From: Sporothrix humicola
Taxonomy: Eukaryota > Ascomycota > Sordariomycetes > Ophiostomatales > Ophiostomataceae
Assembly: GCA_021396245.1 (NCBI GenBank)
Contig: WNYE01000003.1
Location: forward strand, 310,001-374,000
Direction of reading: 5' to 3'
DNA: 64,000 bases
In this document: positions 1 through 12,216 of the stretch, piece after piece
Layout: the number at the start of each line of letters is the position of its first letter
How positions within the stretch are numbered: the stretch's first letter is position 1
Translations under genes and position numbers: made by a program
The notes under the pieces: model-generated
The model's database searches: none
What the model was told of the DNA's origin: nothing
What the model saw: only the letters and a program-made list of their open reading frames with translations

Positions 1-2412
1 ACTCTTGGGGATAGCAAAGAGCAGACGCCCGCCCAATCTGGCACAAAGTTAGCATTCTGGCTGGCGGAACCGACAGAACATCACAGAACATCCTCCCATC
101 ATCGACGTGACTCACGAGTGAACCAAATCCATGGCTGTGGCTAGAGATGTGTACGACGCCGGGGAAGCGTCAATGGAAGAGATGGATGTGAAAAGAGGCA
201 CTCCGAATCAAAGGAAGCTCGAAATATGGTCGGTTGGGCAGATCGTGGCCTGTCCCGCGGCTCGTTGGGCGGAATCGATGTTGGGTTTATATGCGCCTTT
301 CCTGCAGTTGACGATGTCTTTTAATAGGCGAATAGGCGGGGTATGTTGTACTGAAAGCGAAATGCGACGGATGGGATATATTGCCAGATATAAATTGCAA
401 TTTGCTGGTTTCTGGGTCGCGGACTCTGGTGGGACGGCTGGTGAGGAGGGGAAAGAGAGTAAAAGAGTCAAGCACGATGTTTCTGGTCTCCGGTTTTCCT
501 AAACTCGAAAAATGACTCGACGTCAATGGACCGTCGTTTTTTCTTTGACGATTTTATGATTTTTTTTTTCTATATTTTTTTCTCTCTCTGTTGTCCTGGT
601 CCCCTCTATTTTTTCTTAGTGCCGTTTTGGTCAGGGCGCCCCCAAAAGTCAAGAGGCACAGAAGGCACTTGGGGTTCCTAGATCGGACCTTGACCAGACC
701 TTTCCCAGCACGCGCATTGGCTCCTGCCGCTCGTTGGCTCGCTGTTTGAAGCCCGCCGTTCTCGCTAGGCTGGTGCCCCTATTTGTCTTTTTGTATGTGC
801 TCCGAATACTGATTCTCTGGGTATTTCCATTTCTGGTGAGATCGGGGCTACTTCCATCTGGTCTTCATAAGGCGTGCGTGGGCGGCCGCGCCTCCCCGCC
901 ATCAGCAACGTGCTTGCCGCATCTCATATTCAGATGAACAACCCGCGAGTGGAAGGAGCGACTCGGTGGTTGCTATTCCGTCTCATCGCTTGACTGCAGG
1001 TCGAAATGGAAGGTGCGATCAAACAGGCGATGACTCCTTTTTATTATCCCAAATGAATAAAAGAAAGCGGCAACTCTCTCGCCTTTCGACGGCGACTGTT
1101 TGCAACGAGCCCCTGTTGTGCAACAATACTAGACGAGTGACGGCGCCGGAGGCTGTGTGCACATGTGCGACTCTGTCCTATCTGACATGCTGCAAAGTTA
1201 GACGCACGCCGTCCTCCAACTTCAGCCTTCGTGGTTGGCTTGTCATGTTCTTTTGTAAATACGAATAGCACCTGCAACTTGGTGCAGCTTCTCCGCAAAG
1301 AATACGTATTCTCGTCGTAATGCTCCTATTTCTTAATTTAGCACTTGCCAACTCCTAGGCATCTCACAGAATCCCATCGCTCTTGCCTGTCCTTTTGCTG
1401 TGTAAATCCGTATTCGGGTCCCAAAAAGTGGAAAGCGCGATCCGCGCAGCCAGGCCATTGGGTGCGCCTATTGGGACGTTGCAGGCGACGTCACCCTTTC
1501 CCTCTCTGCAACAGAAAGACTGAAATGCCCCAAGCCGACTACAAGAGCAAAGCCCCACATGTGCCTTGCGTCGCGCTTTCTCTTTGTGAAGTAACTAAGA
1601 ACTTGGAGAGCCCTATCTAAATCTTACCGCATTTTTCTGGCTGCACACCCCTGAACACTGTGGCCTTTTGCGACTTCCCTACCCGCAACGCTGGGCTTAA
1701 TTTGCGACTTATCAGGGGTAATACCAGTACAAGGGATGAAAACCTGGAAACAAACGGCCTTCTTTTGTTTCTGTTTCTGCTTGCACAAGGCTCCCTTTTG
1801 CTTCCCCTTTTCTTGTTGTTTTGCATCTGCATTCGTTCTTTTCTGTTTCTTTCTTTCATTCTATTCATTCTTTCATTCTTTCGGATTGTTTTAGAAGCGA
1901 GCATATACGGCAGACAACCGATCTCGAACAGCGGACAGCGACTTCCTTTTCCCTCCTGCGATTGCTCCTCTTTATCTACAGATTAGGTAGGTGCCGCCCA
2001 CGATACCAATTGCCCCCTTGATACAGCGAACACGGGGGAAAGAGCGGTAGGAGAAGGACTTTGGGGACCGAGAAGGAGCAGACGTCTACAATTCGAGGAG
2101 AAAGAACGATTGGGAGACAAGAAAAAGGGCGGGCGGCGGCCCTGTCTTCGGCCATTCACGATACTGCCAGCACGCACGCGACTCCTTTCTCGACACCGAC
2201 CTCGACTCCCTCGATCTTGATTCTTACCTCGAATTGAACCCTTGCCCCCAACCCTCGAATTCTGTCCTCGACCGTCTCCCAATCCCTATCCTTACCCGAG
2301 TGTCGCGTGTCCTTACTACAACATCATGGACTACCGAAAGACGAACTAGATTTAGGGGCCAGGCTAACATGTGACAAAAAGATAAAACGTTTCGGGACAC
2401 AACGACGACTGC
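1..2412. other. gene-free stretch, leader of the sugar transporter gene
   Basis: I recognise no gene here. Short open frames (the longest ATG-initiated is 131-502 on the plus strand, 123 codons) have no recognisable motif. From about 1780 to 1900 and again around 2150-2300 the plus strand is strongly pyrimidine-rich, as is usual for leaders of genes in this window. The last 90 bases hold two tiny upstream reading frames, listed separately. Confidence 0.6.
2326..2374 (+). promoter_or_regulatory. two short upstream ORFs before the sugar transporter
   Basis: An ATG at 2326 opens a seven-codon frame ending in TAG at 2347-2349. A second ATG at 2369 is followed directly by TGA (2372-2374), a start-stop element. 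Both lie before the main ATG at 2413. If the transcript starts upstream of 2326 and is not spliced here, they could lower translation of the transporter. A leader intron could remove them: GCTAAC at 2363-2368 resembles a branch site. Confidence 0.4.
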
Positions 2413-4628
2413 ATGAAGCGGAAACCCGGCATCCTTTCCCTGGTTTCTGCCCGAAGCCACGACAACCGGGAGTCGACCAGCACGCCGCTTTGGTGGAAGG
2501 CCGTCATTGGCAGCAGCAGCAATAGCAACGGACTGCCATCAGCTGGCTTCAAAGAGCGGAACAGCCAGGACGAAGACAGGCAGTTTGACCACCTGGGCAT
2601 CAGCGGCAGCCACAACTACGATTCGTATAACACCTATAATACATACGACGACGACGAGGACGAAGACAGCTTCATTACCATCAGCGAACGCGACGGCGAC
2701 CGGGCGATCCACGAGAACAGCAGCGGCAGCCTCTCGGCCACCGACTACGACAGCGACCAACGCGACCGCGCCCCGAGCCCCAAGCTCCACGGCCACTCCC
2801 ACCTCTTCTTCGGCGTCGGCCGCACTCCAGACACCATGGCAAGCTGGTCAGGCCAGCCGTCCGTCAAGGGCGCGACGGAGACGACGCGGATGATGCTGCT
2901 GACGGCGGCGAGCATGGGCATTGCCTTTACCTGGGGCGTGGAGATGACGTGTGCGTTTACCGACTTGACTCCCTTTCCAAATTACCCTCCCGATCATTGC
3001 TTGCTAACAGTGCAGACTGCACACCATACCTTCTCTCGCTCGGCCTCACAAAAGGCCAGGCATCCTTAATTTGGCTGGCTGGCCCACTATCGGGCCTGAT
3101 CGTCCAGCCCGTGATCGGTGTCGTGTCAGACCAGTCGACCGCAAAATGGGGCCGCCGGAGGCCATTCATGGCCATTGGCTCCATTATCGTCGTGGCCGGC
3201 CTGCTCACGCTGAGTTTCACACGCGAAATCGTTTCCTTTTTCCTCGGCGCCGACGACACCACTTCTGCGGCCGATGCCGTTTCACCCCCGACCGCCCACC
3301 GTATGATCGTCATTTGCCTCGCCGTGTTCGCCCTCTACATTACCGACTTTGCCATCAACGCCGTCATGTCCTGCAACCGCAGTCTCCTTGTCGACACACT
3401 CCCCCTCGAGAAACAGCAGGACGGTGCTGCGTGGGCCAGCCGCATGGCCGCATTCGGCCACTTGGTGGGCTATGCGGCCGGTGCGATCGACCTAGTGAAG
3501 ATGCTGGGCCCTGCGTACGGTGATACACAGTTCAAGAAGCTGAGCAGCGTGGCAGCGCTCAGCATTTGCGTGACGGTCGGCATTACTTGTTGGGCCGTCA
3601 CAGAGCGCGTGCTGCTCAAGTCGGCGCTGGGCGGGCCGAACAGCGCAACCGACGGCATCATGGCCAAGCTGATCAAAATCTTCCGCCAGATCTGGTCGAC
3701 GTTGCTTACCTTGCCGCCGCGGATCCAGGCCATCTGCTGGGCCGTGTTCTGGGGCTGGATCGGCTGGTTCCCCTTTGTTGTGTACAGCAGTACCTGGGTC
3801 GGCGAGACATACTTTAGATACGACGCGCCCGAGGGCGCCGCGTCGACGGACGTTGTGGGCGAGATGGGCCGCATCGGCAGCTATGCGCTGACGACCTACT
3901 CGGCCATGACCGTGCTTGCCTCGGCGATTCTGCCGCTGTTTGTGCGCAGCCCCTACACAGATTCGTTTACCAAGCGGCCGCCAGCTAGCATTGCCCGCTT
4001 CGTGGAGCTGATTGACAAGTCGCGGCCGGAGCTGCTGACGGTGTGGACGTGCGGGCACCTCATGTTTGCATGCTCCATGTTCATGGCACCGTTCGCCAAG
4101 AGCTTCAAGATGGCGACGATACTCGTGACGCTGTGCGGCATCCCATGGACAGTAGTAACATGGGCACCGTCTGCACTGCTGGGTGTCGAGGTCAACAAGC
4201 TTACGGGCGGCCCCGCGGCCGCTAGCAAGCCAATGAACCGCCGGCCGTCCAATGCCACGCCTGTCTCCATTCCTCTGGGCGTTATTTCTCCGGGGGGAGA
4301 CAACAAGAGCAAGCGTGACTCGCCATCGCCTCGTCGCCTCGAGAACAACAGCAGCGACCCTGCAGCTGTCTCGACCGGCGAGCTCAGCGGCATCTACTTT
4401 GGCATCCTCAACATCTACACAACGCTTCCGCAGCTGCTGGGCAACCTGCTGAGCGCATTTGTGTTTGCTGTTCTGGAGCCAGGAAAGAGCCCTGAGCTGG
4501 CGACGGATGCGCACCCGTCGGAGCACCACAGCACCGACGGGCCGAATGCGATCGCCGTGACGCTGTTTATCGGCGCCATCTTTGCCGTCTTCGGTGCCGT
4601 TGCCACGCGCAAGCTGGCACGGCTGTAG
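2413..4628 (+). CDS. sucrose/alpha-glucoside transporter, GPH (SUT) type, MFS fold
   Basis: Likely imports sucrose, maltose or a related glucoside by proton symport across the plasma membrane. Two exons: 2413-2950 and 3016-4628. The 65-bp intron (2951-3015) starts GTGCGT, has a GCTAAC branch motif and ends CAG. Joining gives 716 residues and restores the family signature EMTYCTPYLLSLGL at the splice (Y180). An acidic, Ser-rich hydrophilic tail of about 155 residues precedes the first membrane helix (about 160-180). The MFS loop motif KWGRRRPFM lies near residue 223. A polar cytoplasmic loop of about 50 residues (576-625, Pro/Ser/Arg-rich) sits before the last two helices. The closest known type is S. 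pombe Sut1 and plant SUT carriers. Substrate is inferred from family only. The long N-terminal tail could be regulatory. The start is the first long-frame ATG; upstream exons cannot be excluded. Confidence 0.85.
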
Positions 4629-6311
4629 GCATTTTCTTCGTTGTGTGTATAAAGCCTGATAGATTCTTCATGTTGTATCTTCTTTTCTTTATTATCGACT
4701 ATTTTTCTCATATTTCCTTTGTTAATAGCGGCGTTGATTTGGATAACGGCTTTCTTTCTGATTTTTACCTTGCCTTTTTATTACTTCATCTTCTTCAATA
4801 CATGTCACGAGGCTACGACATTGTACAAATATAGCAACAGACGGTAGCAACATTATTTTTCTGGCACCTGGCAGTATATATATCTAGCGGTCGACCAAAC
4901 GAGCCGGACAGCATACAAAAAAAGATAGACAGGGTCTTCTGGAGCGGCGCATCTTTTGATCTAATTCACAGTTACTTCAGTCACTTCATCAGGCCGTATC
5001 AATACGATGTACTCGTACTTGCATGATCTCACAGATAACGACGAGAGCATGACATCTTGACAGACAGCCTCACGCCAAACCAGGCTCGGCCCAGACCCAG
5101 AGTCCGGTCAAGGTCCAGACCCAGACTAGTACTTTCTCGACAGCCCAGGGGCACGTCTGGAGCAGCATTCCAGAGCATCTTTCGAGGACGGTGCCTGGTC
5201 TATTGTGGGATTATCGCTGTCTATCAACTTGTCTCAGGTCTCAATCCGGTCACAGAAACTCACATTCCACACAGCCTGGGTAGCTTTGACAAAGACGGCG
5301 CATCAACTAGACTTGTGGCAGCCTGCCACAAAAATAGAAAACAAATAGTCTGATATCAAAAATAGGGTCACGACAGTCGATGGTCCTACCATCAGGCCAT
5401 ATTGATTTTCCCGTCAAAGCCAGCCGAAGGGTCTCTTACTCATGGCCTTTGAGGCACTTTACACCACGTTTTTAGGGCGCTGGGGCGGGTCGCACTTGGC
5501 AGCAAAATAGCGAGGTCTGGACCCGCTAGAACACTAAAGGAGTAGAAACAGAGAGGAGACGGAGCCCCCCCAAAACAGCGCTGAATTCTCAGTGGCCAGA
5601 ATGGCCGATAGGCGACGAAATTGGCGACATCTGGGGCTGATCGTCTGGAGCTTCCCTATGACGTTGAAGATTGAATAGAGTTGCAGGGAATTGTTTGGTT
5701 TCAACAATTGTTCAAAAACAAAGATGCCACGAGGCTCGCGGGAATGTAGGACTTGCAGTCAAGAGAAGTTCTCAGGTTCTGTACTCTGTAGTGTTCGCAT
5801 TTTCCAGTCGTGAGGGCTGTTTTAGTTGAAGCCAAGGCTTGTCAGTCGTAATTGCCGCTTTGGGACGTATTATCGACGACGGGCGCGCAACAAGTGTCTC
5901 AGCCGGTCGGCTAGTGGGACTAATCGCATCGGCCGGCGAGTGATAGACACAGGAACACTGGACACCAAAAACGACCGGCGAAGGAAAGAGGGGACTGAGA
6001 CAAGAGGAGAGGGGACCGGAGGCGACAAAAGCTGTTAGTGTTGATCGTTTTCGACCTTTTGACTTCTCCACACGTTTTTGGCGACAGGTACAAGACGATC
6101 TCGACAGGAGTATAAGTAGGGAACAGCAAGAACGATCGAGCTGTTGAAGTCGTTCCTGTTTACTTTTTCTTGTCACTGTTCCTGCATTGCTCCTGCCCTC
6201 TGATACCCATTGCACCTTCCGCTACGTTACGATATTATCGGTTGCGCCTTCTTTACTTGTGATACCCAACATCGCACCTTCCCCTACTCATATACCCCTT
6301 ACCTTCCCAGC
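4629..6311. other. gene-free stretch with M20 gene promoter
   Basis: No gene recognised. The first 250 bases are AT-rich 3-prime sequence of the transporter gene. At 5092-5127 the 10-mer CAGACCCAGA occurs twice within about 30 bp. The distal end carries the promoter of the M20 hydrolase. Confidence 0.6.
6111..6118 (+). promoter_or_regulatory. TATA-like box of the M20 hydrolase gene
   Basis: TATAAGTA stands about 200 bp upstream of the ATG at 6312 and is followed by a pyrimidine-rich leader. Position and sequence fit a fungal TATA element; the transcription start is not known. Confidence 0.4.
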
Positions 6312-7672
6312 ATGGCTCTCTCCGCCGAAGTTTCGTCCAAGGGCATCGACGCCCAGATGTCTGTTCTGTCTGAGATGAACAGCTTCGTACGTCCACAGTA
6401 TTCCTACAACAATAACCCTAACAAAGCTGTGCTAACCTGTCTCCCCAGATCCATGCGAACCCCGAACTCGCCTACGAAGAAGTCAAGGCCCACGACCACT
6501 TTGTCGAGGTCCTCACGAAGCTCGGCTTCAAGGTCACACCCCACGCCTACGGTGTCGACACATCTTTCCTGGCCGAGTACGGCGAGGGCGGCCGGCTCGT
6601 CGTCTTCAACGCCGAGTACGATGCACTGCCCCATGTCGGCCACGCCTGCGGACACAATCTGATTGCGACAGCGTCGTTTGCGGCTTTCCTAGGCGCCGTC
6701 GAGGCCCTCAAGAAGTCTGGTGCCAAGGGCCGTGTCCAGCTTCTGGGCACTCCGGCCGAGGAGGGTGGAGGCGGCAAGATCAAGCTCATCAAGGCCGGCG
6801 CCTACAAGGGCGTGGATGCCTGTCTGATGGTGCACCCCGCACCCTCGGCCGCTTCTTTGGCAGCTGCAGCTGGTGCTATGGGCGGCGACGAGGCAGGCGG
6901 CGGCGGTATGGGCGCAGCACTGGCCAAGGCCGTCGAGGCGGGCGTCCGCGAGGTGGCCTATGTGCGCATGCTGGCGTGCGTCAAGTGGACGATCCTGTTC
7001 AAGGGCCGCGAGGCCCACGCCGCCATGGCCCCCTGGGCCGGCGTCAACGCCCTGGATGCGGTCTGCCTGTCGTACAACGGCATCTCCATGCTGCGCCAGC
7101 AGATCCACCCGCACGAGCGCATCCACGGCATTTTCAGAGAGGCCGGCACGCGGCCCAACGTCACGCCCGCCCACACGGCCGTCGACTACTACGTGCGCAG
7201 TGACACCCTGGCACACGCCGAGGCGCTGTGGCGCCGCGTCAAGAACTGCTTCGAGGGCGCCGCCCAGGCCACGGGCTGCACGGTCGAGTACGTGCCCATC
7301 AACACTTATGCCGACCTGCGCTCGTCGCCCGGCCTGTGCAAGGCCTATGTCGAGGCCCAGCCCAAGGGCACCGTGCTGTACAGCACGCCCGTCGACTTCA
7401 TGGCCGGCTCGACGGACATGGGCAACGTCTGCTACGAGTGCCCCGGTTTCCACGGCGCTTTCGGTATTGATGCACCCAAGGGTGCCGGCAACCACACTCC
7501 CGGCTTCACTGCTGCAGCAGGCACCGAGGATGCCTTCCAGCGGGCCGTGGACTGCGGTCGCGGTATGGCCGCAACATCGCTCAAGGTCCTTGCGGACGAC
7601 GAGTTTGCCGCGTCGATAAAGAAGGCGTGGGAGGAGGACATGAAGGCCGCCAAGGCCGAGTATGCTGCTTAA
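6312..7672 (+). CDS. M20-family amidohydrolase / metallopeptidase (PM20D2-like)
   Basis: A zinc-type hydrolase expected to cleave the amide bond of an N-acyl amino acid or dipeptide in the cytosol; no signal peptide is visible. Two exons: 6312-6386 (25 codons) and 6449-7672. The 62-bp intron (GTACGT...CTCCCCAG, with GCTAAC) joins MNSF to IHANPELAYEE, the usual start of this family. The product is 432 residues. The metal site reads YDALPHVGHACGHN (D83, H94), followed by the catalytic Glu pair in TPAEEGGGG (E129/E130). The dimerisation-type insert follows GREAHAAMAPW, and a final metal His lies in GNHTPGF. Length and motif order match ACY1L2/PM20D2-like proteins and bacterial AbgB. The exact substrate is unknown. 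It shares strand with the AA7 oxidase 2.5 kb downstream, but there is no sign that the two are linked. Confidence 0.85.
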
Positions 7673-10186
7673 GCGATTCGGTTCTTTTTTTTGGCATTGA
7701 TATTTTTGCAAACATATTTTTGGTACATATTTTTTGAATAATTTATTTAATTTTTGGATACTCGAAAGCCATTCCGTTATTTTTGATTGATTATCGTCAA
7801 CATCTCCACCCACTTACATACCTTTTTACCCTTTTTCGTCGACAACCCTTGAACAATATTTATGTTCGTACACCTCTCTTGAAATCTTCTACTCTTGTGT
7901 ACCCAACCCATTGCTGTCTTACCAATTTTCTCCTAACAGGTCGTATCACCATCGGATGTTTTCTGTTTCTCTTCATTTCGACAACTAACCACTCAGGTGT
8001 ATTGAAAACATCCGGACCTGGTCTCTTTTTCTCCGTCTTGCGGAGCGTCACCAAACTGTCAGAGAAACCTGTTAAACCCAATTCTGCACCAACTCTTTAC
8101 CAATTCTTGAGCGATTCTTTTCACCAATTGGATTTATTCGCTCCTCATGTTTTTCTCACCTTTTGTCGCTTCTCTTGGGTCAATCTCCGGCCAGCCAACC
8201 AAGATCGAGAAACGACCTAGTCTAACAGCTGCTGTTTCGCCCTATGACGGACGCGGAATCACCCCTGTCGAGGCTGTGGAACAGGATTTCTGTTCTTCAA
8301 CACGCAACGGCTTCTCGTTGGTCAGAATTGACAAACCATGTCATTTATCGCTTCTTGACTGCCCTGGACATGTTTAACTCGTCAATTCTCCATGTTTCAA
8401 AACAGGTATTCACCAGACTAAGAGGTCTCTTGCTTCAAGTTGCTGTCAATTTACATTTACTCGCTGCAGACATCTCAAGAAATTCGACAGCGAGGACAAT
8501 TCCCCGTCGTATTAGGCTTCCACGGAGAACCATGTTTGATAGGATGCCTCTTTCCAGTGAGTGGACATGTGCACAACTAGATGTTGCATTGTGAAGCTCG
8601 ACATTTTGTTTCCCTTCCAGCCTTCTACATCGTAATTCTTATGCTTATTTCTTGCCCCATCATATCCCCAGATGACAGTCCCATCAAAAGCCTATTTTCA
8701 TACTTCTTACATCACTGCACAAGCCAATATTAGAACGTTGTAGCGTGCACGAGGCTTATTTACTGGACATTTACTAACTGCAGCACACGCTGTCAATACG
8801 GCCATTCTCACCAAATACAGTCCAGAGCTGCCCATGCAACGCCACACCAAACAGGTAATTTTGTTTACCTTGCGGTCATCTTTTGTGCCCAAGCTAGCAT
8901 CTCGCCCTTCTTAACTTGGGTATACTCAGCCTTCGAGATACCTCGTATCAATATCCATTATGCAAGCATATTTCAGAACGAGGCTCCGAATGTCTCAAAG
9001 GTCCTGACGGGCCACAAAGGGTCTTTTAAGACACATACGGCAATGCCGGGCCGTTTTCTATCTCTTCTGTTTCTTTTGCCTTGCCCGTCTTTTGGCATCC
9101 ACAGGGCTGAAGACTGACGGCAAGTCACCGTCAATCATCTGCACGATGCGCTCATAATAAGTCTGTTTTTGAGCAAGTGCTATCACTCGCCTTTCTTAGT
9201 CTTTTGTCGTCTGATTTTCCCACCATCCTCTCATCGACTTTCTCATCCGTTCATCTGACTGGCTGCTCTCACGATTCTTTCTCATTTCCGGTTCTCTTGT
9301 CATTCCGCCGTCACAGTATATTACGGTCAGCCATGCCTCTCTTGAGCTCCTTTGGAGCCTCTCGTCTTCTTCTCTCGCTCTTCACCCTTTTACGCCCCTG
9401 CACTAAATGAGATCATTGTTTCGTTTTACTGGTTTCTCTGTTTGTTTTCCCCTTGTTTCCTTCCTAGTCTCTCAAATGCCTGTGCTCTTCTGCACTCTGT
9501 TTGGTTGCACGGTTGTTCGCTAACAAAAGCTACCCCTTGTTTTGCCGCCCGGCTGTTCCCTCTTTTGTTTGTCTTTTCTCTTTACCTTTCCACTGCATCC
9601 TCGTCTTTACTGCATCTCATTTCCTGGTTCTCGCATCCTGTCGTCCCATTGTTCCAATCCCTTGTGTCTTGGCTGCTGTGCCCCGTTCACTGCCTGCTCC
9701 GTCTTCCCTGTCATTTCCCTGCCGCCTCTTCACTCTTTTCACTGTCCTTCCCAGTCCGTCACTCAACTCCCAGTCCGATCGCCAATACAACCCCAGTCCG
9801 CAGGACCCTTTTTGCTTTTCACTTTCCGCCGTCATTCTGGGGTAGCCATCTCGTAGTGGACGAAGTGGACGAGGTGGGCTTATTTATTTATTTATATATA
9901 TATATTTTTTTTTTTGGCTCGCTTTTATTCTTTTATTCACCCATCTCTATTTATTTTCCCCTTCCCGTATTCTCGCCTCCCGCATCTATATATGAAATTC
10001 CTCCACCACTTTCTCGGCGGCCTCGCCTGCACCACACTCGTTTGTTTTCTCTATGCTCTTATCCCGGCCCGCGTCAGCCTGCCACTCACCTACGTCAACG
10101 TCATCAACTTTATTCACAAGGCAGACTTTTACGTTCAGTCTCTCTTCACATCCTTTGTTACTTTGATTTCCCTCCCACTCGACAAG
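7673..10186. other. gene-free stretch, pyrimidine-rich leader of the AA7 oxidase
   Basis: No gene supported. From about 9170 to 9840 the plus strand is dominated by C and T, which leaves few stop codons and creates long but meaningless frames. A TATT/TATA microsatellite followed by a T-run lies at about 9881-9916, some 270 bp upstream of the chosen AA7 start. Confidence 0.6.
9881..9916. repeat. TTTA/TA microsatellite plus T-run
   Basis: Simple-sequence tract of TTTA repeats, then TA repeats, then a short poly-T, upstream of the AA7 oxidase gene. It may act as the AT-rich core promoter element; that is only a guess from position. Confidence 0.7.
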
Positions 10187-11635
10187 ATGGGTTCCTCACA
10201 AAGCACGCCGACGCCGTTCCAGACATGCCTCAACAATGTCTGCAACGGCCGGTCAGGCTGTGTCGGCTACCCTTCTGACCTGCTCTACCAGCTCGACTGG
10301 GTCAAGCCGTACAACCTGGCCATCGATGTGAAGCCCGCTGCAGTCGTCCGACCCAAGAGCTCTGCCGACGTCGCTGCCTTTGTGACCTGTGCCGCGACCA
10401 ACGGTGTTTCTGTGCAGGCCAAGTCCGGCGGCCATTCCTATGCGAACTTTGGCCTCGGCGGCGACAGCAACCCTGGTGGCCTTGCCATCGACATGTCGGG
10501 CCTCAATCAGTTCAGCATGGACACTGCCACCTGGCAGGCCACCATTGGCCCCGGCGCCACGCTCGGTGACGTCACTGACCAGCTTGTCGACAATGGCAAC
10601 CGCGCGTTTGCGCACGGTGTCTGTCCCGGTGTCGGTCTCGGCGGCCATGCCACGGTCGGCGGACTGGGTCCCATGTCGCGGATGTGGGGATCGTGTCTCG
10701 ACCACGTCGTCGAGGTGGAGGTGGTGACGGCCAACGGCACGCTTGTGCGGGCGAGTGCCACCGAGAACTCGGACCTGTACTTTGCCATCCGCGGCGCCGG
10801 CTCTAGCTTTGGAATCGTCACGGAGTTTGTTATGCGCACACACCCGGCTCCCGGCAGCGTCGTGCAGTACTCGTTTGATTTCTCGTTTGGCAGTGCTGCC
10901 CAACTCGCCAGTGTCTACACGACATGGCAAAACGTCATTGCCGACCCGAACCTGGACCGCCGGTTTGGCACCGAGTTTATTCTGTATCCCCTAGGCGCGA
11001 TCATCACGGGCACGTTCTACGGCACATCTGACGAGTGGATTGCCAGTGGTATTCCGGCGCGTCTCCCGCAAAAGGGCAACGGCACCGTTGTCGTCAACAA
11101 CTGGCTGGCGTCGCTCACCCAGGAAGCCGAGAACGAGGCACTGTACCTGTCCAACACGCAGACCAATTTTTACTCCAAGTCACTGGGCTTCCGCGTCGAG
11201 GATCTGCTGGATCCCGCCGCCGTCATCGACCTGTTCACCTATGTCAAGAACGCCAGCAAGGGCACTCTGCTGTGGTTTATCATTTTCGATGCCAGCGGCG
11301 GCGCCGTCGCCGACGTCCCGCAAAACGCCACGGCCTTCCCGCACCGCGACAAGGTCTTGTTCTACCAGTCGTACGCCATCGACCTCATCAAGCTGTCCAC
11401 CACCACGCGCAATTTTTTGAACAACTTCCACTCAACACTCCTGAACCTCCTTCCCGGCGGCAACAAGACGACGGTCGGCACGTACTCGGGGTATGTCGAC
11501 CCGGCCCTGACCGCCCAGCAGGCCCAGGCCGAGTACTACATGACGAACCTGCCGCAGCTCGAGCAGCTCAAGGCCAAGTGGGACCCGAAGCAAGTGTTCC
11601 GCAACCCGCAGAGCATCCAACCGGCGGCGGTCTAG
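10187..11635 (+). CDS. FAD-linked oxidase, AA7 / berberine-bridge type (glucooligosaccharide-oxidase-like)
   Basis: A flavoprotein that would oxidise a sugar, oligosaccharide or small alcohol and pass electrons to oxygen. The intronless product is 482 residues from MGSSQSTPTP. It has an FAD-binding PCMH domain (about 40-215) with both residues used for bicovalent FAD attachment: His83 in SGGHSYANFG and Cys146 in HGVCPGVGLGGH. A substrate domain follows, and a C-terminal BBE segment ends FRNPQSIQPAAV. I chose the ATG at 10187 because many ascomycete relatives begin MGNSxSTP. The frame stays open upstream to an ATG at 9992, which would add 65 residues with two hydrophobic stretches. With the chosen start no signal peptide is seen, so secretion is uncertain. 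Substrate cannot be told from sequence: AA7 enzymes include carbohydrate oxidases and secondary-metabolite enzymes, and no biosynthetic cluster surrounds it. Confidence 0.85.
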   Translation: MGSSQSTPTPFQTCLNNVCNGRSGCVGYPSDLLYQLDWVKPYNLAIDVKPAAVVRPKSSADVAAFVTCAATNGVSVQAKSGGHSYANFGLGGDSNPGGLAIDMSGLNQFSMDTATWQATIGPGATLGDVTDQLVDNGNRAFAHGVCPGVGLGGHATVGGLGPMSRMWGSCLDHVVEVEVVTANGTLVRASATENSDLYFAIRGAGSSFGIVTEFVMRTHPAPGSVVQYSFDFSFGSAAQLASVYTTWQNVIADPNLDRRFGTEFILYPLGAIITGTFYGTSDEWIASGIPARLPQKGNGTVVVNNWLASLTQEAENEALYLSNTQTNFYSKSLGFRVEDLLDPAAVIDLFTYVKNASKGTLLWFIIFDASGGAVADVPQNATAFPHRDKVLFYQSYAIDLIKLSTTTRNFLNNFHSTLLNLLPGGNKTTVGTYSGYVDPALTAQQAQAEYYMTNLPQLEQLKAKWDPKQVFRNPQSIQPAAV

Positions 11636-12216
11636 AAGACTGGCCGGACTGGCATGCCTTCTGATCTTTGATCTTTTCTCTTCTTGATTTCTCTCCTTTA
11701 TTCCCCTTTTTTGCTGTCCCTTTTACTTTTCTTGCTCGGCGTTGGGTTAGAGGGTGCTGGGTCATTCTGAGCGGACGGTGATTTGTGTTCATTTGTTTAC
11801 ATTTAACCTTTTGAGATCTTCACATTTGATAATATTTAATTTTTTGGGCGACTGTTTCTGTGTTCATCATATCGTGAATATTCTGTCTGTCTGTGGAGCT
11901 AATATGAATAAGTAGAATGAAGAAGGAAAAAGAAAAAGAAAAGGAAAGGGCAGTAAAGGAAAGAGAAGAAGAATATGTCGGGCAATACAAGAAAGTATAG
12001 ACAAAAGTTACCTCATAGACAGAGACAAGGAAAACGGAAAGGACTAAAAAATACGTAAAAACTCCTAGATACCCAGAAAGGAAGATACCCTGATTAAGAT
12101 ACCCACGGCAAAAGGCACAGATGCCGGCCAAAAACAAAGGCACAAAGGTAAACGCAAACACAAGCACCTGCCATCTATATCCCCTTTTCGCCGTTTACAC
12201 ATCACGTTCACCCCAT
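11636..12216. other. convergent 3-prime intergenic spacer
   Basis: Spacer between the AA7 oxidase (+) and the palmitoyltransferase (-), whose 3-prime ends face each other. It is purine-rich around 11910-12060 on the plus strand. No gene or RNA is recognised. Confidence 0.6.

Noticed and set aside
131..502. A 123-codon plus-strand frame at the left edge
   Set aside because: No motif, no codon bias, and overlapping frames of similar size on the other strand.
9352..10278. A 308-codon plus-strand frame overlapping the start of the AA7 gene
   Set aside because: It runs through CT-rich leader where stop codons are rare, starts at a non-ATG codon and then overlaps the AA7 gene out of frame.
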